This document shows positions 6,128 through 8,261 of a stretch of DNA of 8,261 bases, one piece after another (positions within the stretch are counted from its first letter, which is position 1; every line of letters begins with the position of its first letter). The translations under genes and the position numbers were made by a program. Below the pieces are notes generated by a model. The model did not search any database, had not been told where the DNA came from, and worked only from the letters and a program-made list of their open reading frames with translations. The DNA is from Methyloprofundus sp. (GTDB lineage Bacteria > Pseudomonadota > Gammaproteobacteria > Methylococcales > Methylomonadaceae), in the NCBI GenBank assembly GCA_030636485.1, contig DAOVWV010000050.1, positions 1 through 8,261 of the forward strand, written 5' to 3'.

Positions 6128-7226
6128 ATGCAAGAAATAAATCCTATTACTAATAAAATTGTTGATCTAACAAAACGTACTGATGCGCTTCGGGGGTATC
6201 TTTGACTACGATGTAAAAAGTGAGCGCTTGGTTGAGGTTTTGAGAGAGCTGGAAAGTCCGGATATCTGGAGTAACCCTGAGCAGGCTCAAGCTTTAGGTA
6301 AGGAAAGAGGCTTATTAGAGACGGTGGTTAATACAGTTATTGAGCTGGATTCTGGTTTGGTGGATGCTGCCGAGTTACTGGAAATGGCTGTTGAAGAGTC
6401 CGATGAAGAGACGATAGAAACGGTTATTAATGACCTGGCCAGCTTTGAAGAAAAAGTGGCGGTTCTGGAGTTTCGCAGAATGTTTTCGGGGGAGATGGAT
6501 GCAAACCATGCCTTTTTAGATATCCAATCGGGTTCAGGTGGTACAGAGGCGCAGGATTGGGCGGCTATGATTGAGCGTATGTATTTACGCTGGGGTGAGC
6601 GAAAAGGCTTTAAAACCGAATTAATCGAAGAATCTCAGGGTGATGTTGCTGGAATTAAAAGTGCAACCATTAAATTTGAAGGGGACTATGCCTTTGGCTG
6701 GTTGCGTACTGAAACGGGGGTGCACCGTTTGGTTAGAAAATCGCCTTTCGATTCGGGGAATCGCCGGCATACCTCTTTTGCTTCGGTATTTGTTTCACCT
6801 GAGGTCGATGATAATATTGAGATTGATATCAACCCAGCTGATTTGCGCATTGATGTTTATCGCGCTAGTGGTGCAGGGGGGCAGCATGTTAATAAAACCG
6901 AGTCGGCGGTACGTATTACGCATATGCCAACGAATACTGTTGCACAATGTCAGAATGACCGTTCGCAACACAAAAATAAAGATACTGCGATGAAGCAGTT
7001 GAAGTCTAGGCTATATGAATTAGAGTTACGTAAACGTATGGAATCACAGCAAGCCGTTGAAGACAATAAGTCTGATATAGGTTGGGGGAGTCAGATTCGC
7101 TCTTATGTTCTAGATCAGTCAAGGATTAAGGATTTGCGGACGAATGTTGAAACAGGGAATACTCAGGCAGTATTAGACGGTGATCTGGATCAGTTTATCG
7201 AGGCCAGTTTGAAGAGTGGTTTGTAG
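6128..7226 (+). CDS. prfB: Peptide chain release factor 2 (RF2), with programmed +1 frameshift
   Basis: RF2 ends translation at UGA and UAA codons. The gene is in two frames: ATG 6128 opens 25 codons ([10 protein letters not shown]... RGYL), then TGA at 6203-6205; translation shifts +1 and resumes with GAC at 6204 to the TAG at 7224-7226. The joined product has 365 residues, exactly the E. coli length. Domain signs in joined numbering: the stop-codon-reading tripeptide Ser-Pro-Phe at 205-207 ([15 protein letters not shown]) and the peptidyl-hydrolysis motif GGQ at 250-252 ([16 protein letters not shown]). Residue 246 is Ala, the common state, rather than the Thr of E. coli K-12. RF2 controls its own level: scarce RF2 lets the ribosome pause at TGA and shift. 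Its final stop is TAG, read by RF1. The ribosome site is weak (AGGA about 13 bases upstream). lysS follows, as in E. coli. Confidence 0.98.
6191..6206 (+). promoter_or_regulatory. prfB programmed +1 frameshift site
   Basis: CGGGGGTATCTTTGAC differs from the E. coli prfB site (AGGGGGTATCTTTGAC) only in the first base. It contains the internal Shine-Dalgarno-like G-run, a short spacer, the slippery CTT codon (6200-6202), the in-frame TGA (6203-6205) and the following C that makes TGA termination inefficient. Slipping from CTT to TTT puts the ribosome in the frame of the main RF2 body. Confidence 0.97.
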
Positions 7227-7264
7227 GCATAATTTAAAATATAAATTTTCAGAAAAATAATTTT

Positions 7265-7297
7265 ACGGATACCATCCCTCAAATGGATGTTATCCGT
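7265..7297. repeat. Long imperfect inverted repeat between prfB and lysS
   Basis: ACGGATACCATCC and GGATGTTATCCGT pair over 13 positions with one mismatch (C7272 against T7290) around the 7-base loop CTCAAAT. It is followed on the + strand by TTCT and an A-run, not a T-run, so a standard intrinsic terminator is unlikely in that direction; on the - strand AAAATTATTTTT follows. It sits in the 104-base gap, ending 33 bases before the lysS ATG. It may shape the prfB-lysS mRNA (processing or stability) or be a dispersed palindromic repeat. Confidence 0.6.
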
Positions 7298-7330
7298 TCT
7301 AAAAAATAAAATTAATTAACAAACACAAAA

Positions 7331-8261
7331 ATGTCAGAAATAGAACACGACGAACAAGAACAGATTAAACAACGCCGCACGAAATTAAATGCTTTACGCG
7401 AAAATGGTGGGATTGCCTTCCCAACAGATTTTCGCCGTAATGTTGTTGCTGGTGAATTAATCGCTGAGTATGATGCAAAAACCAAGGAAGAGTTAGAAGC
7501 AGAACCTGTGCGTGTTAAATTAGCGGGGCGCTTGATGACGCGCCGTATTATGGGTAAGGCAAGTTTTGCTCATATTCAGGATATGTCTGGAAAAATACAG
7601 CTCTATGTGACACGCGATACTTTGGCAGAAGGTTTTTATAATGAGCAGTTTAAAAAATGGGATATTGGCGATATCATCGGTGCTGAAGGTGTTTTGTTTA
7701 AAACCAAAGTGGGTGAATTGAGTGTCAGGGTTGATGATATTCGTTTATTGACTAAGGCGTTGCGCCCTTTGCCAGAGAAGTTTCATGGTATTGCTGATCA
7801 GGAAATTAAATACAGACAGCGTTATCTGGATTTAATCATGAGCGATACGTCGCGTGAAACATTTTTGATGCGCTCAAAAATTGTTGCCTATATTCGTCAG
7901 TTCTTAACGGTACGAAAGTTTCTTGAAGTTGAAACGCCTATGATGCAGGCGATTCCGGGAGGCGCAACAGCAAAGCCTTTTGAGACGCATCATAATGCAC
8001 TGGATATGGGGCTGTATTTGCGTATTGCGCCTGAATTGTATTTAAAGCGTCTGGTTGTGGGCGGGTTTGAACGGGTATTCGAGATTAATCGTAATTTTCG
8101 TAATGAAGGTTTGTCGTCACGTCATAACCCTGAATTTACCATGATAGAGTTTTATCAGGCTTATGCGGAATACGGTGAGCTGATGGACTTGACTGAAGCG
8201 ATGCTAAAGGGTATCGCGGAAGAGTTAGTGGGGCAAACAGTCATTACTTATCAAGGTGAAG
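7331..8261 (+). CDS. lysS: Lysyl-tRNA synthetase, class II (3' truncated)
   Basis: LysRS charges tRNA-Lys with lysine using ATP. The frame is open from ATG 7331 to the window edge, 310 codons of about 500. Seen in order: the N-terminal helix ([11 protein letters not shown]), [10 protein letters not shown], the OB-fold anticodon-binding domain with [14 protein letters not shown] and IQLYVTRD, the [12 protein letters not shown] linker, RQRYLDL, class II motif 1 ([21 protein letters not shown]), and motif 2 ([11 protein letters not shown] then [16 protein letters not shown]). Motif 3 lies beyond the edge. The start matches the family N-terminus (MSE...). The gene follows prfB by 104 bases, the same order as in E. 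coli. The leader is very A-rich (AACAAACACAAAA) with no Shine-Dalgarno, so initiation probably relies on an unstructured leader or on the hairpin-bounded region upstream. Confidence 0.97.
   Translation, partial: MSEIEHDEQEQIKQRRTKLNALRENGGIAFPTDFRRNVVAGELIAEYDAKTKEELEAEPVRVKLAGRLMTRRIMGKASFAHIQDMSGKIQLYVTRDTLAEGFYNEQFKKWDIGDIIGAEGVLFKTKVGELSVRVDDIRLLTKALRPLPEKFHGIADQEIKYRQRYLDLIMSDTSRETFLMRSKIVAYIRQFLTVRKFLEVETPMMQAIPGGATAKPFETHHNALDMGLYLRIAPELYLKRLVVGGFERVFEINRNFRNEGLSSRHNPEFTMIEFYQAYAEYGELMDLTEAMLKGIAEELVGQTVITYQGE

Noticed and set aside
6203..6205. prfB as a pseudogene because of the in-frame TGA
   Set aside because: The TGA sits in the canonical frameshift context, and both parts join to a full 365-residue RF2 with all motifs.
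6640..6993. 117-codon + strand frame inside prfB
   Set aside because: It is an out-of-frame shadow of RF2 across the SPF and GGQ region.
7240..7245. TATAAA as a lysS promoter -10 box
   Set aside because: No -35 hexamer lies at a workable distance and the region is AT-rich; lysS may simply be read from prfB.

Overview
The window reads as a chromosomal stretch of an AT-leaning gammaproteobacterium (about 40% G+C by eye). The SufS-SufU iron-sulfur genes, an RsmJ of the gammaproteobacterial type, an E. coli-length RF2 with its programmed frameshift, and the prfB-lysS order all point there. The low G+C and the SufD-SufS-SufU-Rieske gene set would suit a methanotroph-like or sulfur-oxidiser-like lineage, but the sequence does not settle the genus.

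Region 1 (1-5543, all + strand) is a tightly spaced run that probably forms one transcription unit. It contains the 3' part of sufD, then sufS, sufU, an ABC-type AAA ATPase, a PIN-like protein, rsmJ and a small Rieske ferredoxin. It closes with an 11-bp hairpin terminator at 5518-5543. SufD belongs to the SufBCD scaffold, SufS is the cysteine desulfurase, and SufU is the zinc-dependent sulfur acceptor that would serve SufS in place of SufE. The Rieske protein has the size and type often found next to such suf genes. The ATPase and PIN-like genes abut exactly (stop codon directly followed by start codon) and are unrelated to Fe-S assembly. They look like a two-gene cargo module, possibly of the ATPase-plus-nuclease defence kind, sitting inside the suf run. 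This is the least explained part of the window.

Region 2 (5544-6127) holds one convergent gene on the - strand for a small exported helical protein that I do not recognise. It shares the terminator at 5518-5543. Its upstream region carries a perfect 10-bp-arm inverted repeat and a candidate extended -10 promoter. The divergent prfB promoter has a perfect TATAAT box.

Region 3 (6128-8261, + strand) is the translation pair prfB and lysS, as in E. coli. prfB is split by the classic CTT TGA C frameshift site, and both halves must be joined to give the 365-residue RF2. lysS runs off the right edge. The 104-bp gap between them contains a 13-bp-arm imperfect hairpin that does not look like a terminator.

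No tRNA, rRNA, CRISPR array, insertion sequence or gene-free stretch longer than 300 bases was seen.
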